Source: Sternotherus odoratus (Eukaryota; Chordata; Testudines; Kinosternidae). From it: a DNA stretch of 64,000 bases. The translations under genes and the position numbers were made by a program. This document shows positions 46,798 through 59,623 of the stretch, one piece after another. The stretch covers positions 83,449,892-83,513,891 of the forward strand of contig JAVMKO010000001.1 of the NCBI GenBank assembly GCA_032164245.1, read 5' to 3'. Position 1 is the stretch's first letter; every line of letters begins with the position of its first letter. The notes beneath the pieces are model-generated. The model did no database searches, was not told where the DNA came from, and saw nothing but the letters and a program-made list of their open reading frames with translations.

Positions 46798-48741
46798 CCA
46801 CTGAAGTCAGTGGGAGTCCTTCCATGGAATTAGTGGGCATTGGAGCACAGATCTTGGCTTCTGTCTCTACCTCAGCCCTACAGCCTGTTGGCTCCAAAAT
46901 TCAGAGATAGGGGACCATCAGTGCAGACCTAACAGCTTCCTGGCCAACTCCCACAGGTATCCAAAGGTTTCTGGTATCCCTTCGGGTTTTGTGATAATTG
47001 GAGTTCTACTACAATTATTTAATTTTAAAATCATTACAGTGACATTATATGGCTGAAGGGTTTCAGTATCTGTTTGTCATTGAAAAGGACAGTGGAACTG
47101 GGATGTCCATGACAGAATGAATCAGAACACATGAAGTGTCTAAGATTTGCCCACCCCTTGTTATTTGCCATCAATACAGCAGTTTATGTAATGGAGTGAA
47201 ACATTGCCCACTCTGGATTTGGACACAGGACTTTCAGACTAGAAAATTACTGAAGCAAAGGGAATGAAGATAGGCAGAGATGCAGCAGCTTTGTTTTGTG
47301 AATAGGTTCTGGTGTGAGATACAATAATGAAAGTCCCAAGGAAAGACTGGCCAAAGAGGCCATTACCAATATTTTCAAACCTTTAGAAATATATCCTGGA
47401 TAGAGAAACTGAAGCTCTTTTGCTTGTGATTTTTCATGCAAATATTTAATCAAAATTTCAAATCTGTTAAAATTTCAGCTAGCTTTAATTAGAATGTATT
47501 TCTGCAAGTTATTTGCCACCATTGTGATATGCTCATACACATCCATATATTACTAATACAGTATTATTGAGAGGGTTCTTTGCTACACTTGTATAACATC
47601 AGTGAGCATAGCAAGCATTGACTGTTAGTAGAACCCACCTTCCACAGACTGTTTTGACTTGCTCAACGTAACAGCTGTTTAGAAATCCAAGTCTAAACCA
47701 CAGGATTTTCTTCCCACTCCATGTGGTCAATCTCTCTCTTCCTACGAAACCTCCCTCCTCAGGCCAAACAGATCCAACTGAGATCTGCTCACAGTGACCT
47801 ACCTACCAATCAAAAAGGACCCCTATGCTAAAGAAATGGACAGGTTCTTTTGGATAACACTTGACAAACTTCCACTGGGCTCTAACGTTTTCAAGAAGCG
47901 TCTACCTTCTACTACCAGCTGCTTATATCCCTTACTCATCCCCTTAACACATATGGTAAGTCAGCGCAGCAGTAGCGATTACGGAAACTCAGTGGCTGAG
48001 GTTGCATGTTGTAAGGCCCATTAACTTTCTGGGCACTGTGTTTCTGAATGTTTACAGGCCATGGTAATAATTTGTAGGGAGCAGACCAAACCTGACTGTT
48101 TCCTTCTTGTCCAAGTCTCCCGAGGCATGACACAACAAGACCATTTGGGCAAAATAACAAACACAAACCTCCTCCCAGAGCCAGGGTTTCATGGCCTCAG
48201 TGCAGATGTCACCTGGTTCACAGGTGACAAGAAGCTTAAACATTGAAAGAGAACGCTAATGGAAACATGAGGAAATACCTCGTCTCAGTCCACTGGCGTC
48301 AGCACAGAGACAGTTGTTTGTTCACTAATGGAGCAAAACCAAGATGAAGCACCCATTGCCAAGGACTAGAAACAAATGAGGATGTTTGGAGATGGATATT
48401 TGTATTATACAAGATTCTCCGCATTCAGAGAGACTAAACTATAAGTCTCAGGGGGATAATATTCTGGAATTTCTCATGAAGTGTGAGACAGCAGGTAACC
48501 CGTTCAAAGTTAGCGGTCTTCCAAAACAGGAGGCTATTCTTGAATATCAGCCAGCTAGTGGCTTTTATACGCAAGGACTACCCGGAGATTACCAAACTCA
48601 TTGCTCGCTACCTCCTTGTGATCCAAGTAGGATTTGAACTAAAGTGTTTCTCAGAATGAAACACTAATCCTTTAATTTAGTGCATCACTAAGGTTGTAAG
48701 CAAGTCAGCTCTGACAAATTTCTCCCCACTCTCTTTTTGGA

Positions 48742-48751
48742 GGGGGGGGGG

Positions 48752-48817
<66 letters not shown>
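48742..48817. repeat. G run plus (GT)32 microsatellite
   Basis: Eleven G (48742-48752) are followed after one A by 32 GT units (48754-48817). A predicted HTHTHT peptide on the other strand is an artefact of this repeat. Confidence 0.95.
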
Positions 48818-48818
<1 letters not shown>

Positions 48819-49605
48819 CTGTTTTCCTGGAGGTGATAAAGGGCCCATCAAACTCCACTGAAGTCAACGGAAATCTTTCCAATAACTTTAATAGGGGTGG
48901 GATCAGCCCGAAGTAAGTAGTGGTGGAATCTCAAGACATGGGGCCTCGAACCTTCTAGAAGAAAACAGGGAAGGTTACTCTGCAGCTGTGTCCCCTAAGT
49001 GGCCTCACTCCAATGACTTATAATAAGTAGGGGGCAGGGAAAGGAAGAATTTTAATGAACCAATTTAAAAAAAAAAAAAAAGCCACATGGGCCACTGCGC
49101 AGCAGTTTTCAGTCCTACTCAGCCAGCAGTCATGGTTGTGATGCTTGAACACCCGAAGGGCACGGGAAAAAAAGTCTTCTGGTTGTTTTCACATCTTGTT
49201 CACAGCATAAAAGGGAAACCAGCTTTTGGGTTAATTGACACACACAGTTGTCAACACCAGTTCAAGAAGTCATCCGGGTTGTCACTGGGCAGTGACATTA
49301 AGGCGTGTGCACGAGGCACACTTCCAACCTAGGATTCTCTGCAGTCCAATGCTGAGCACTTTCCACTGCCTCAGGGGAAGTTTCTCAGGGTTCTGACTGC
49401 TGAACCATTGGGGGGTTGCAAGTAGGACAAGGAGCTAAGGATAGTCATTCTAACTAGTGTTTGTACACCCCCTTTGGAACTAGTGAATTTTACACTTCAT
49501 ACATTGCCTCAGACAAGCAGCATGGTCTATCTCCCTAAAGTAAGCCAGAGTCTGGTGGGTCAAGTTCTAATCCTGGCTCTGTTACGGATGCACTACATGA
49601 CTTTA

Positions 49606-49898
49606 GGCCTTGTCTACACTATGGGGGGAGAGCAGTCTAAGTTATGCAACTTCAGCAATGTGAACAACATAGCAGAAATTGATGTACTTAGATCTACTTA
49701 CCACAGGGGCCAGACTACACGAAGTCGACTAGAGACGCTCTCCCGTCGAGCCCCCTTGTGCTTCTCGTTCAGATGAAGTACAAGAGTTGACAGGAGAGTG
49801 ACGGTGGTCGATTAAATGGGTCTTCATTAGACCCACTAAATCGACCGCCCAATTATCAATCGCCATACTTCTTGAACCCTGGTAAGAGTAGACAAGGC
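49606..49898. mobile_element. Harbinger-type MITE with TTA target duplication
   Basis: It begins GGCCTTGTCTACACTATGG and ends AGAGTAGACAAGGC, and is flanked on both sides by TTA (49603-49605 and 49899-49901). It contains GTCGACTAGAGACGCTCTCC. It is non-autonomous, with no gene. Confidence 0.85.
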
Positions 49899-50502
49899 TT
49901 AACATCATGCAGTGCATTAATAGCACATAAACTGTACATCAGTTTCTAAAATGGGGTTATTGCTGCACACTATGATTATACCCAGAAAGAAATGCAAAGC
50001 ACATTAATGAAAAGAAAGTATATTCACATAAAAAAAATTTAAAAAAATCTACCTTATCCACAAGAGTGTCTGAAACCCAAGATATTGCAGTCATAAGGGA
50101 TATGAGTCTAGAACAAACATCAGTCTAGAATGTGGGCCAAAGGGGGAAAAAAAAACAAACCCAACCCATGTAAAGCAGTTCACATTCATAATCTGTACTG
50201 GATACTATGTTTTCCTAAATGCTGCAAGGCTCGGTAACTCTCTTATTTCCACGAAGATGCACCAAAAGGAAGTAAGATTTCCCTCCCTCATGGGAAGCTT
50301 GGTGAAAATTGGTTAATGTTTACAAAGCCCTTTGAAAGTGTTAAGTGCTATGGAAGAATTGCTGTTTCTATAAGGAGACTGACATTGTCCTTTTCCTGCC
50401 AAATGCAGTTACTGTTTTTCAGTTTGAAAGCCAAAATGAGTGAGGGCTGCCTTATAGGGGAAATCACATCAAAATACAGTTCCTCTTTACTGAAGCAGAA
50501 AT

Positions 50503-50518
50503 ACACACACACACACAC
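50503..50518. repeat. Short CA microsatellite
   Basis: About eight CA units. Confidence 0.9.
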
Positions 50519-51052
50519 TCACTCTTGCTGTGCCAGAGGCAGGTGCAGTGCATACAGCTCATGAATGCATGTTTTCATTTAAGCGTCTGTTCTTTGCCAG
50601 GAGAAATAACCCCAGGAATGCAGAGATTTGATTGGATTTTCATACTATCAGAGCTCTGCAGATCCCTGCATTCAGTGTCTGGAGACACCACTGAATTTGA
50701 CTGTGTTCACACCAATACAGCAGTTGTGTAGGAAGGCTGTCATTTTAAAAAATGCTATGTCCCATCCTGGTGATTCAGAGAGGACATAGTGCGTATTAGA
50801 GTTTGGGTCCGGAGCTAAATCCAAACCTACTTGGTCATAGTAAGAATGGTCACTTTGAGCAAGACCTGAGGCTGGCGGTGAAGAAAAGCAAACAGAGGGA
50901 GAAAGGGAAATAGGCAGATAATGGAGGTCTTGTTCTGCATTGATTTATCTGTAATAAATGTATTGCCCAAAGAAAGCCTAAATGGGCTGAATGTAACCCT
51001 GTAGGAAACTTTGCTGAGCTGTCATCCTCCCACCTGAGAGCTAGGCAATAGC

Positions 51053-51170
51053 TTTGCGGGCAGGGACTATCATTATGTATATATTAGTACAGTGTCTAGC
51101 ATACTGGGATTCTGGCCTGGTTGCCCTCAAAAGTACTGCTGCAATATAAACATCTGCTAATAAATGTAAT
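51053..51170 (-). repeat. Ancient dispersed repeat, reverse copy of the 885-1060 family
   Basis: GGGCAGGGACTATCATTATG, then GTACAGTGTCTAGCATACTG and GCTGCAATATAAAC, is the reverse-strand form of this family. Confidence 0.5.
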
Positions 51171-52689
51171 CAAACTCTTATTGCTAGGCAGTGTATATAG
51201 GCAAGGAGAAGTTTCCCTGGGAGGAATCCTGTTAGCTATTGGCTTTATTAAGGGTTGAAGAATGGATTTTTAGCCTGTACAAGGATATGGTCCTATCAGG
51301 TATCCTCAACCCCACCACCACCCACGTGATCCCTTCCTGTTTACTACCCTGTCCGTCCATGACATAGCCAGCCTAGGTCAGGATGTATGTAATCACCGTT
51401 GCCAAGATTAGAGAAGAGCTCTGAATGGCAGAGAGAGCAAAGCTTGCGTCAGTGGCCCCAAACTGCCAGACTTCACAAAGGACAAACAGGAAAATGTCCC
51501 TGTGAAGTTACTGAGGGATGAAGGAAGGAGAGAGCAAACGTTTCCCCCAGCAGTACCACTCTGAACAAACATCAGCACTGGAGGAAATCAGTGTCAGTGG
51601 AGAGAGCAAACGTAGGAAGGAACTTATTGATTTGAATGCTTTCCGACAACAGCAAGATAAGCATGCAGGCTTCGGCTGGTACCTGCTGTACTATTACATT
51701 TCAACTGGGTCATGAAACAGGATGGATTGAAGGGGTGGGAACTGGCCAATAAAGGCTGCTACACAGTGTGTTGCGCCATTTGCCTTCCAACGTGCAGCAA
51801 AGAGCAGTCTCTTGGTATGGACATGCCCTGTAACAAAGTAGAACCTGGGCTTAGACCCTCAAAAGTATTGAGGCTCTGAACTTCCACTGATTTCAATGGA
51901 AATTAGGAACCGAAATATCAGAGGACCCGGACCCTACTCCATAAAGAGAGATACAGCTCTGTTTGGAATACAGCACTTCCCTACTTGCATACAAGTTGAG
52001 ATAAGCTTGATTTTTCACCTCAGCCCTATCAAGTCACCTGCCCTAGAAAGTCATCTGCAAGTTTTCATAGCACTGGGAGCCATAATCTAATGACCTTACA
52101 GCTGGGTGGAAGGGAGGGGGAAGAGGAAACATTGGAGAATTTTTAATATCCCAATGAGCCATTCATCTGCCATGGTGCAGTCAGGTATATATCCCAGGTG
52201 GTACAGAAGCTTGTGTCTCAGGGGCTGTTAATTATGCAATTGAAACATTCAGCATGAAATGCCACTTTGACAGGCTCTTGATCAACCTAATTCAGCATGT
52301 TCTATGAAACCATAATCACGGGGTTTATAGCTCTGGTGTGTTGGTTGGACCATTTTTCGGATCCTATCTAGTATTTCCTATGTTCGTCTGTGTGTGTTAA
52401 GATGAAGTTGTAAGGGGTATTATACGGATATGGGTTATCATGTGTTAGTTTCTTAGCTAGTCTAGCTTCTAGCCTGGTTTAGAATATTCCTTTTTTTAAA
52501 AAAAAAAAAAAAAAAACCTACATTAAAAGAACGCTATCAAGATTGCCAATTCAAGCACTCTGAAGTTAGGAAATGGCTGCATTAATGTTGCCTATATACC
52601 TAAATTCTGCCCTTGTTCATATAGATTGGTATATCTTTAGTTACATGATCAGATACTATTTTTTCCCCACATGATCCCTTCTAGTTGAA

Positions 52690-52800
52690 GATGTCAATGT
52701 GCTTTACAAGCATTAATGAATTTGCTTTGTAAGGGAAGCAAATATTATTCCCATTTTACAGATAACAAAACTGAGGCACAGAAGTTATTCCAGAGTCTTG
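52690..52800 (-). repeat. MIR/L2-type ancient repeat fragment
   Basis: TATTATTCCCATTTTACAGA followed by ACTGAGGCACAGAA is the reverse-strand signature of a MIR or related element. Confidence 0.6.
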
Positions 52801-53537
52801 TTCTCTCACAATTCACAGGTCTGCCCATAAAATGTAACATCATGGTCTCACCCACCTCTCCAAACTGCTTCAAGATTTAGAGAAAGAAAAAGCCTTATTA
52901 TTAATAAGTTCTTGGGTAATAAAACCTATTCCCCTCTTCCTAATCAAGATAACCACCTACTTGGTTAGAAACATGGAAATAAAAGAGGTAAGGAGATCAA
53001 ATAAAATCTCCCATTTATTTTAATCCACCAAGAAAATACCCTAGGAAGACCTTAAATTCCCCCCCCCCCCCCCCCATCTCCTCAAAAAACAAAAACTGGT
53101 GCTGTACTTTAAATTTACTAAACTAAAATACAGAGCTTAACCAAAACAAAAACAAAAACACTAGTCCTTTCCTTAAATTCAGCAGCCTTCTGCAAGCCAA
53201 CAGCTCTAGCACAGGTACAGCTACCCCTGACTTTCCACACTGTTGGTTTGTGATTTTAAATTAACACACTGTCTTTGGTGATTTCTAGAGTCCCGTGTCT
53301 TTCTCCATAGTACTCTGTGGATTTCCCAGCTATTTAGAGATGCAAGAGTCCAGATCACAGCTGCAGGCCCAAGCAGAGCACCTGCTTATCATGCCAGACC
53401 TTACACTGGCTGCAGCTCCCTTCCCATCTCACTTACCAGTCTCCCTCAGTTCTTGATCCCCTCAGACAAGGTCAATATTACAAGCACAGCTCTGGAGACC
53501 TTTTGCCCATACTGCAGCCCTAAGAGACCACCTACTT

Positions 53538-54034
53538 CAGGGGTCTCAAACTCAAATGACCACGAGGGCCGCATGAGGACTAGTGCACTGGCCCGAGGGC
53601 CGCACCACTGACATACACACATACCCTCGCTGCCCCGGCTGTGCCCCCACTCCACCCCTTCCATGAGGACTAGTGCACTGGCCCGAGGGCTGCACCACTG
53701 ACACACACCCTGCCCTCGCTGCCCCGGCTCCGCCCCCACTCCACCCCTGCCCCACCTCCTCCTCTGAGCACGCGGCTCCCCATGCCCTCCTGGAAAGCGC
53801 TAGGCACCACCAACAGCTGTTTGGCAAACAAAGCAAGAGCAATATAGGAAGTCCAGAGCTAGAAACACACGCGGCCCAGCCAGGCAGCAGAGAAGCCTCC
53901 ACTTCTGGCCCCTCCGTCCTGCAAACTGCTATGGGGGGACGGGGGGGGGGGGGGGCGCCAGGAAGCTTGGCGGGCCGCAGGGAAGGGCTTTGCGGGCCGC
54001 ATGTGGCCCCCGGGCCGCATGTTTGAGACCCCTG
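53538..54034. mobile_element. hAT-type element, GC-rich (497 bp), with internal tandem duplication
   Basis: It starts CAGGGGTCTCAAACTC and ends ATGTTTGAGACCCCTG. It is flanked by a perfect 8-bp duplication, ACCTACTT, at 53530-53537 and 54035-54042. A unit of about 88 bp containing AGGACTAGTGCACTGGCCCG occurs twice (from about 53572 and about 53661). CpG-rich wording and long open frames over it are features of the repeat, not of a gene. Confidence 0.92.
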
Positions 54035-55514
54035 ACCTACTTATTTCCTCTTCCCTTGGGCTGCTTTTCTTCACTACCCCAATTAAAAATTACCACAGTT
54101 CTTGTACTTTTCCAAGCAGTGTGGCCCTTGACTATCCTTTCTTCCTGAGCCCCCTGCCTTCCCCCCACCCCCATGTGATTTAACCAGCTTTTAGCCAAGT
54201 CCAGAAGGCAAGCTCTTTGTTATTCCTCATTTATTCAAGAAGTTTGTTTACCCTGGAACAGGTCCAAAGGCAAGTACAATGAATAGAGAGGCCACGTCAG
54301 TCTCACTGAATTCTCTCCATTCTGTCACCTTCTGCATGGAAGTTTAAAGCAGGGGACCCAGTGACCTCACAATTCACAAGACCTGGCCTCAAGGCAGTTT
54401 TAGCCTGTCAACTTAGTCCCCTTTCATCTGAAATGTGCATATCTCCAGGCCTCTGGCAGGCAGAGAGGGTATTTATAGCAGTGTCAGAAGAGGAGGCAGG
54501 AAGTAGGAAATTGGGATGGGAGCTTGGAAGGGATATAGAGGGCTAAGCCACACCACCTGCCTGGAATTCATTCCTCGGAGGGGAAGGTAGAGTTAAGGAG
54601 AAATGTCACAGGAAATGGTTGGTTTAACCCAGATATCCGCTGGCTCTCTAGCCCTCTACCTGCTGTCTTTCAAAACCCCAGTCACTTCCTCTCTTTCAAA
54701 GTCAGGTGTAAACGTCAGGGTGTTTCCCCCCCCCCCCCCCCCCAATCCCATGGCTTTCCTGTCCTGCCACAGGCCAGTCTGCTTCCCCCTGCTGTTTTAA
54801 CCACCTAAAGGCTATCACGGAGATCTGCTAAGCAGAGGGAAAACTATGCTAATTACACCAGACCCAGCACATTAAACAAGCCCAAAGATTATTAAATCTA
54901 CATCAATGGGGCGGGATTCTTGGTAGTTTCCAAAGCTCATGTCATTCACTGTGCATGGGGGATTGCATTTGATTTCAGAACAGCTGCTCCAGTGCTCTTT
55001 TATTCAGAATTAACACAGATAATGCCAAAAGCCTCTCCCCAGCAGGCAACACTACAACTACATCTAATGGCAGGGGATGAACTGGTAAAGAGAAACAGAT
55101 GTGGCTGTCCCAGCAATCAAACCACAGGGCAATGTGTGGGACTCAAAGTTCAAATCCTTCACTCCAAGCCAACAGGACCCTGAGGCACTTGGGGAAGGGA
55201 GACACCCCTCTGTCCTATATGATACTGTAGGATTTTTGGCTTAGCCAGAGAAAGGGATGTAACAACATGGTACCTTTGTGCAGCTGCATCTTGTTGTGGT
55301 AATTTACACCTGTGCAAAGGGAGTATAAAATGCTGCTTGCGACTGTACAAGTTATTAGAAAACTGAGCCTTTCAGTGGTGGTGGGGAAAGAATAAAAAAG
55401 GGAAAAATTGAAAGGAGGGGGTTGGGGCACCCTGTTCTCATTTTTCTCCACAAAATAATCTGGTTTCAAACTCTTTGCTATCTCACTCAAGACAGTTAAG
55501 TCCAAAGCAGAATG

Positions 55515-56470
55515 TTAAGAGATGCAAAGGGATCTCACAAAACTGAGTGGCTGAGTGAATTTCATCTGCCATTTTGTTAATGTTGATAAATGCAAAGTAA
55601 TGCACATCAGAAAACATAATTCCAACTTATATATAATAAATATAAAAATAATAAAATGATGGGGTCTAAATTAGCTGTTACCACTCAAAGAAAGATCTTG
55701 GAGTCATTGTGGATAGTTCTCTGAAAATATTCACTCAATGTGCAGCACTGGTCAAAAAAGCTAACAATGTTAGGATCCATTAGAAAATGGATAGATAGTG
55801 GCATTATATTTACTGTCTTACTATGTAAATCCATGGTATGCCACACCTTGAACAATATGTGCAGTTCTGGTCCCTCATCTCAGAAAAGATATATTCAGAT
55901 TGGAAAAGGTGCAGAGACAGGCAACAAAAATGATTAAGGGTATGGAACAGCTTCCACATGAGCAGAGGTTAAAAAAAGACTGGAACTTTTCAGCTTGGAA
56001 AAGAGATGACTGGGGGGATATGATAGAGGTCTATAAAATCATGAATGATGTGGAGAAAGTGAATAGGGAAGTGTTATTTACTTTTCCACATAACACAAGA
56101 ACCAGGGGTCACCCAATGAAATTAATAGGTAGCAGATTTAACAAAAACAAAAAGGAAGCTCTTCTTCACACAAAACCCAGTCAACCTCCAACATTACAGG
56201 AGATGTTGTGAAAAAGAATTAGACTAGTTCATGGAGGATAGGCCATCAATGGTTATTAGCCAAGATGGTCAGGGATGCAACCCCATGCTCTGGGTGTCCC
56301 TAGCCTCTGACTGCCAGAAGCTGGTTGTGGAAGACGGGATGGATAACTCAGTAACTGCCCGATTCTATTCATTCCCTCTGAAGCATCTGGCATTAGCCAC
56401 TGTTAGAAGACAGGATACTGGGCTAGATGAACCTTTGATCTGACCCAGTGTGGCCATTCTTATGTTCTCA
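55515..56470 (+). mobile_element. CR1 LINE 3' fragment, the longest in the window
   Basis: It runs from TGATAAATGCAAAGTAATGC through GATCTTGGAGTCATTGTGGA, GAGGTCTATAAAATCATGAA and AGAACCAGGGGTCACCC to ATCTGACCCAGTGTGGCC and a CTTATGTTCTC tail. This is CR1 3' sequence, broken by stops. Confidence 0.92.
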
Positions 56471-57081
56471 AGGACTAAAAAGAATTAGAGTAATGAGAGA
56501 CCCTTTACAGATTGCTTTACAGTGAACGGTTTATTAAGGAAAAGCAATTGTTATCTAGAATTAACATTTTTGACCAGGATCCACATCCAGGAGCCTACTG
56601 GGCAAGGAGATTTCTACTTGTTGCACTCATTCTGCTATTTCCTGGCTGCAATGTTTTATCCCTGGACTACTTTTAAACAGCATGTTAGTTCTTTCAGTCC
56701 AGTGAACCTACCATTCAGTCAGAACTACTTTCAAACGATACGTTTCTTTCCCCTTGATCCAGCTGGAAAAACAGAATTAAGTTCTTTCCCTCCCCTGGCA
56801 TTTCTTAAAGGATTATTCAGATGAACTTAATGCCCAAAGAGATGGAAGGAGAACACTGGCTAGAACCCAGATATGATAATAGAGGTAGGCACTGTGCAAT
56901 CTCAGGCCACAGAGAGCCCTGCTACTCCAAGTCCTAAACTGACACTGCCAATTATGAAGAGATGTGAGGCGGATACGTAGGAACTAGACAGAGATCCAGC
57001 CCCCTCTCACCCCTAATGGGCATAGCAGGGGCAAAGGATCAAAATGTGCCTCTACAGGCAAGCCTACCACCTTACCACTTA

Positions 57082-57736
57082 GTCCTTGTCTGCACTAGAG
57101 AGATCAGTCAGTGATATAGCAATGAATTGTTTTTCCACTGGTCAGTCCACCACCTATTGAGTTCATCCATATTATGCACCCTGAATCAGTTAAAGGTTTG
57201 ACCTTGAATCCACACTAGGGCTGCCTAGTGGGGTACCAGTTCTGGTGGGATGGCAGTCTTCTCTCACAGATGGTGAGCCTTCTTATGTAGTCCCAACAGG
57301 CCTTCTTCAGCAATGTATTCATCCCCAGAAACCCCTCCTGCCACAGTGTCCCTCCCCGGAAATCCACTCGCAGCCATGGTCCCCTCTGAAATGCTCCCTA
57401 CTGCTCCCATTTTGCAGCTCCTAAACCAGCAACCCAGCTGTGGACTGCCTGCTGAGAATATAATCTTTGCCCCGTTGTGTCCCCCCCCCCCCCTTCTCTG
57501 TGGACAATGCCAGAGGATCAGTGTTAAGAGTTCAATGCATGGACTGTGGTGGCATGTTGCATCCACAATGGCATGCAGGTGAGAGAGGCTTTACCCCTTC
57601 AACTTACAAGGGTGATTTCAATTGATAAGTGCTTCAGGTGAGTGATGGGGAAGCTATAGTGTCCATGAACACAAGGTGCATTCCAGTTCCCTGAGGGACA
57701 TTACAACTGATTGAGCTCTCTCATGTAGACAAGGCC
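57082..57736. mobile_element. Probable MITE with CTTGTCTGCACTA / TGTAGACAAGG ends
   Basis: The left end GTCCTTGTCTGCACTAGAGA and right end CATGTAGACAAGGCC are inverted. TTA precedes the left end; the right flank is TTG. The element is about 655 bp, with a run of C near 57481. Confidence 0.55.
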
Positions 57737-58738
57737 TTGGAAAGGCAAGATCAAGTCCAATGTGCAGTGTGTATCAATCCAGATCTTTGCTGGGTTTAGG
57801 TGATAATTTTAGCATCAGCTTCTCTGTGCTACTTAGTGGTCTGCACACTTTTTCCAGGGGCTGAAGTTGCCCTTTGAAAAGGTCTTGTGTAAACACTACC
57901 AGGAATTTGGATTATTCATGGTCAAACATTTATTTTACCAGCACAGAACTCAAGAGACTTCTTTCTCATTTCTATAAGTGTCCAGGAATCTCTTCTGGCT
58001 GGCAAAAATATTGAATAAATAAAATCATCACCGTTGTGTAAAACTACTTGCATTTTTATGTTATTAGACACTGACAGGTAGTGCACTAAATCTTCACTCT
58101 GGGAGCTCAAGGGAGCCACTTCACTTTACAGGGAAAGCTAATGGCTTTTTAATAACAATTTTAAACACTCTCCAGTGTTTGTGACATTCCTCTTAGAAAC
58201 CTCAAAACGAAAGCCAAATCCGTCTCTAGTACAAGCAGGCACAACACCACTGACGCAAATGGCACTGCAGCTGCTTACAGCAGTCATTAAGTTGGCCCAA
58301 CCCTTTTTTTTATGGCTTTCATCTCTCCTCCATAGGACAAACATGTCAACCCCACCTTCTGGACCAAATTCAGATCTGGCATCAGAGGGTGAAACTCCAG
58401 TTGAGTCCGTTTTGTTGCACCTGATTATGTGAGATCTGAATTTGTCTCAAGAGTTCCAAGGAGCAGAAGTCATCATAGCTGCTTTTTGGGTACTCCCTAT
58501 TTTTCTGTGCACCATCATAATGGATGAAGTCAGCACAGTCACTCTTTGTGGCTACTTCTCTGCACCTCAAAATTATGTGACTATTTCAGTTTTAGAAATA
58601 CCTCCCAGGTGTGCAAAGCTACTTATATGGGGGCAAATTCAGCACTTCCCAGTGGCCACTTCATGCCAAAATAAACTGGTTATAAAACAGCTGGATCTGT
58701 CTGCTGGTGACTTCTCCTGGTTATAAGACAGGGGTGAG

Positions 58739-59461
58739 CAAACTACGGCCTGTGGGCCTATTCTGCCTGGCCCCTGAGCTAGCCGCTGAGGCTCCCCCCG
58801 GCCCAGCCCCTGCTATCCCTCCACAGCCTCAGTGCACCGGGCAGCATGTCTGACTCCAGCCGCTGCTCTGAGCGGCATGGTAAGGGGGCCATGGCCAGAG
58901 CAGGTTGGATAAGGGGGCAGGGAGTCCTGGGGGGGCAGTGAGGGACAGGAAGCAGGAGGCTGTTGGATGGGGCGGAGGTTCTGGGGGGAGCACTCGGGGA
59001 ATGGGGGTGGTTTGAATGGGGCGTGGGAGTCCCAGGGCTCTGTCAGGGAGCGGGGGGGGGGGGTGGATAGGGGTTGGGGCAGTCAGGGAGCAGTCAGGAT
59101 TGGGCAGAGGGAGTTCCAGGGGTGCAGTTAGGGTGGGTGGGGTCTCTGGAGGGGGCAGTCAGGGGACAAGGAGCAGGGGAGCTTAGATAGGGGATGGAGT
59201 CTTGGGGGTGGGGGTAGTCAAGGGACAAGGAGCAGGGGAGCTTAGATAGGGGATGGAGTCTTGGGGGACGGGGTAGTCAAGGGACAAGGAGCAGGGGAGC
59301 TTAGATAGCGGATGGAGTCTTGGGGGACGGGGTAGTCAAGGGACAAGGAGCAGGGGAGGGGTTGGATGGGGGTGGGGCCAGCCTGTTTAGGGAGGCACAG
59401 TCTTCCCTACAATTTTGAACCCAGAGGTGGGCCCTTGGGCCAAAAGGTTTGCCCACTCCTA
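58739..59461. mobile_element. hAT-type element (723 bp) containing a 59-bp minisatellite
   Basis: It starts CAGGGGTGAGCAAACTACGG and ends GGTTTGCCCACTCCTA. It is flanked by a perfect 8-bp duplication, TTATAAGA, at 58731-58738 and 59462-59469. The interior is G-rich on the + strand. Confidence 0.92.
59163..59357. repeat. 59-bp minisatellite, about 3.3 copies
   Basis: The GGGACAAGGAGCAGGGGAGC word starts at 59163, 59222, 59281 and 59340, exactly 59 bp apart each time. The units differ at only a few bases, which indicates recent tandem amplification. Confidence 0.92.
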
Positions 59462-59623
59462 TTATAAGAGGAGCCCCTGGCAGGAGTGTAGCAGGTGTCA
59501 ATCCTACACTTCCTGGAGGGAACACAGCTACAGGGGGCATTCGTGGGAAGATGGGTGGGTATGGCCAAGAACTCCTACACCTTTATTTCTAAAATCTCTC
59601 TCTGGAAACCCCAGCACAAGGAA

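Noticed and set aside
53446..54074. Several overlapping GC-rich frames and a possible CpG-island promoter for TIMP3
   Set aside because: The block is bounded by an 8-bp target duplication and inverted ends, so it is a hAT element.
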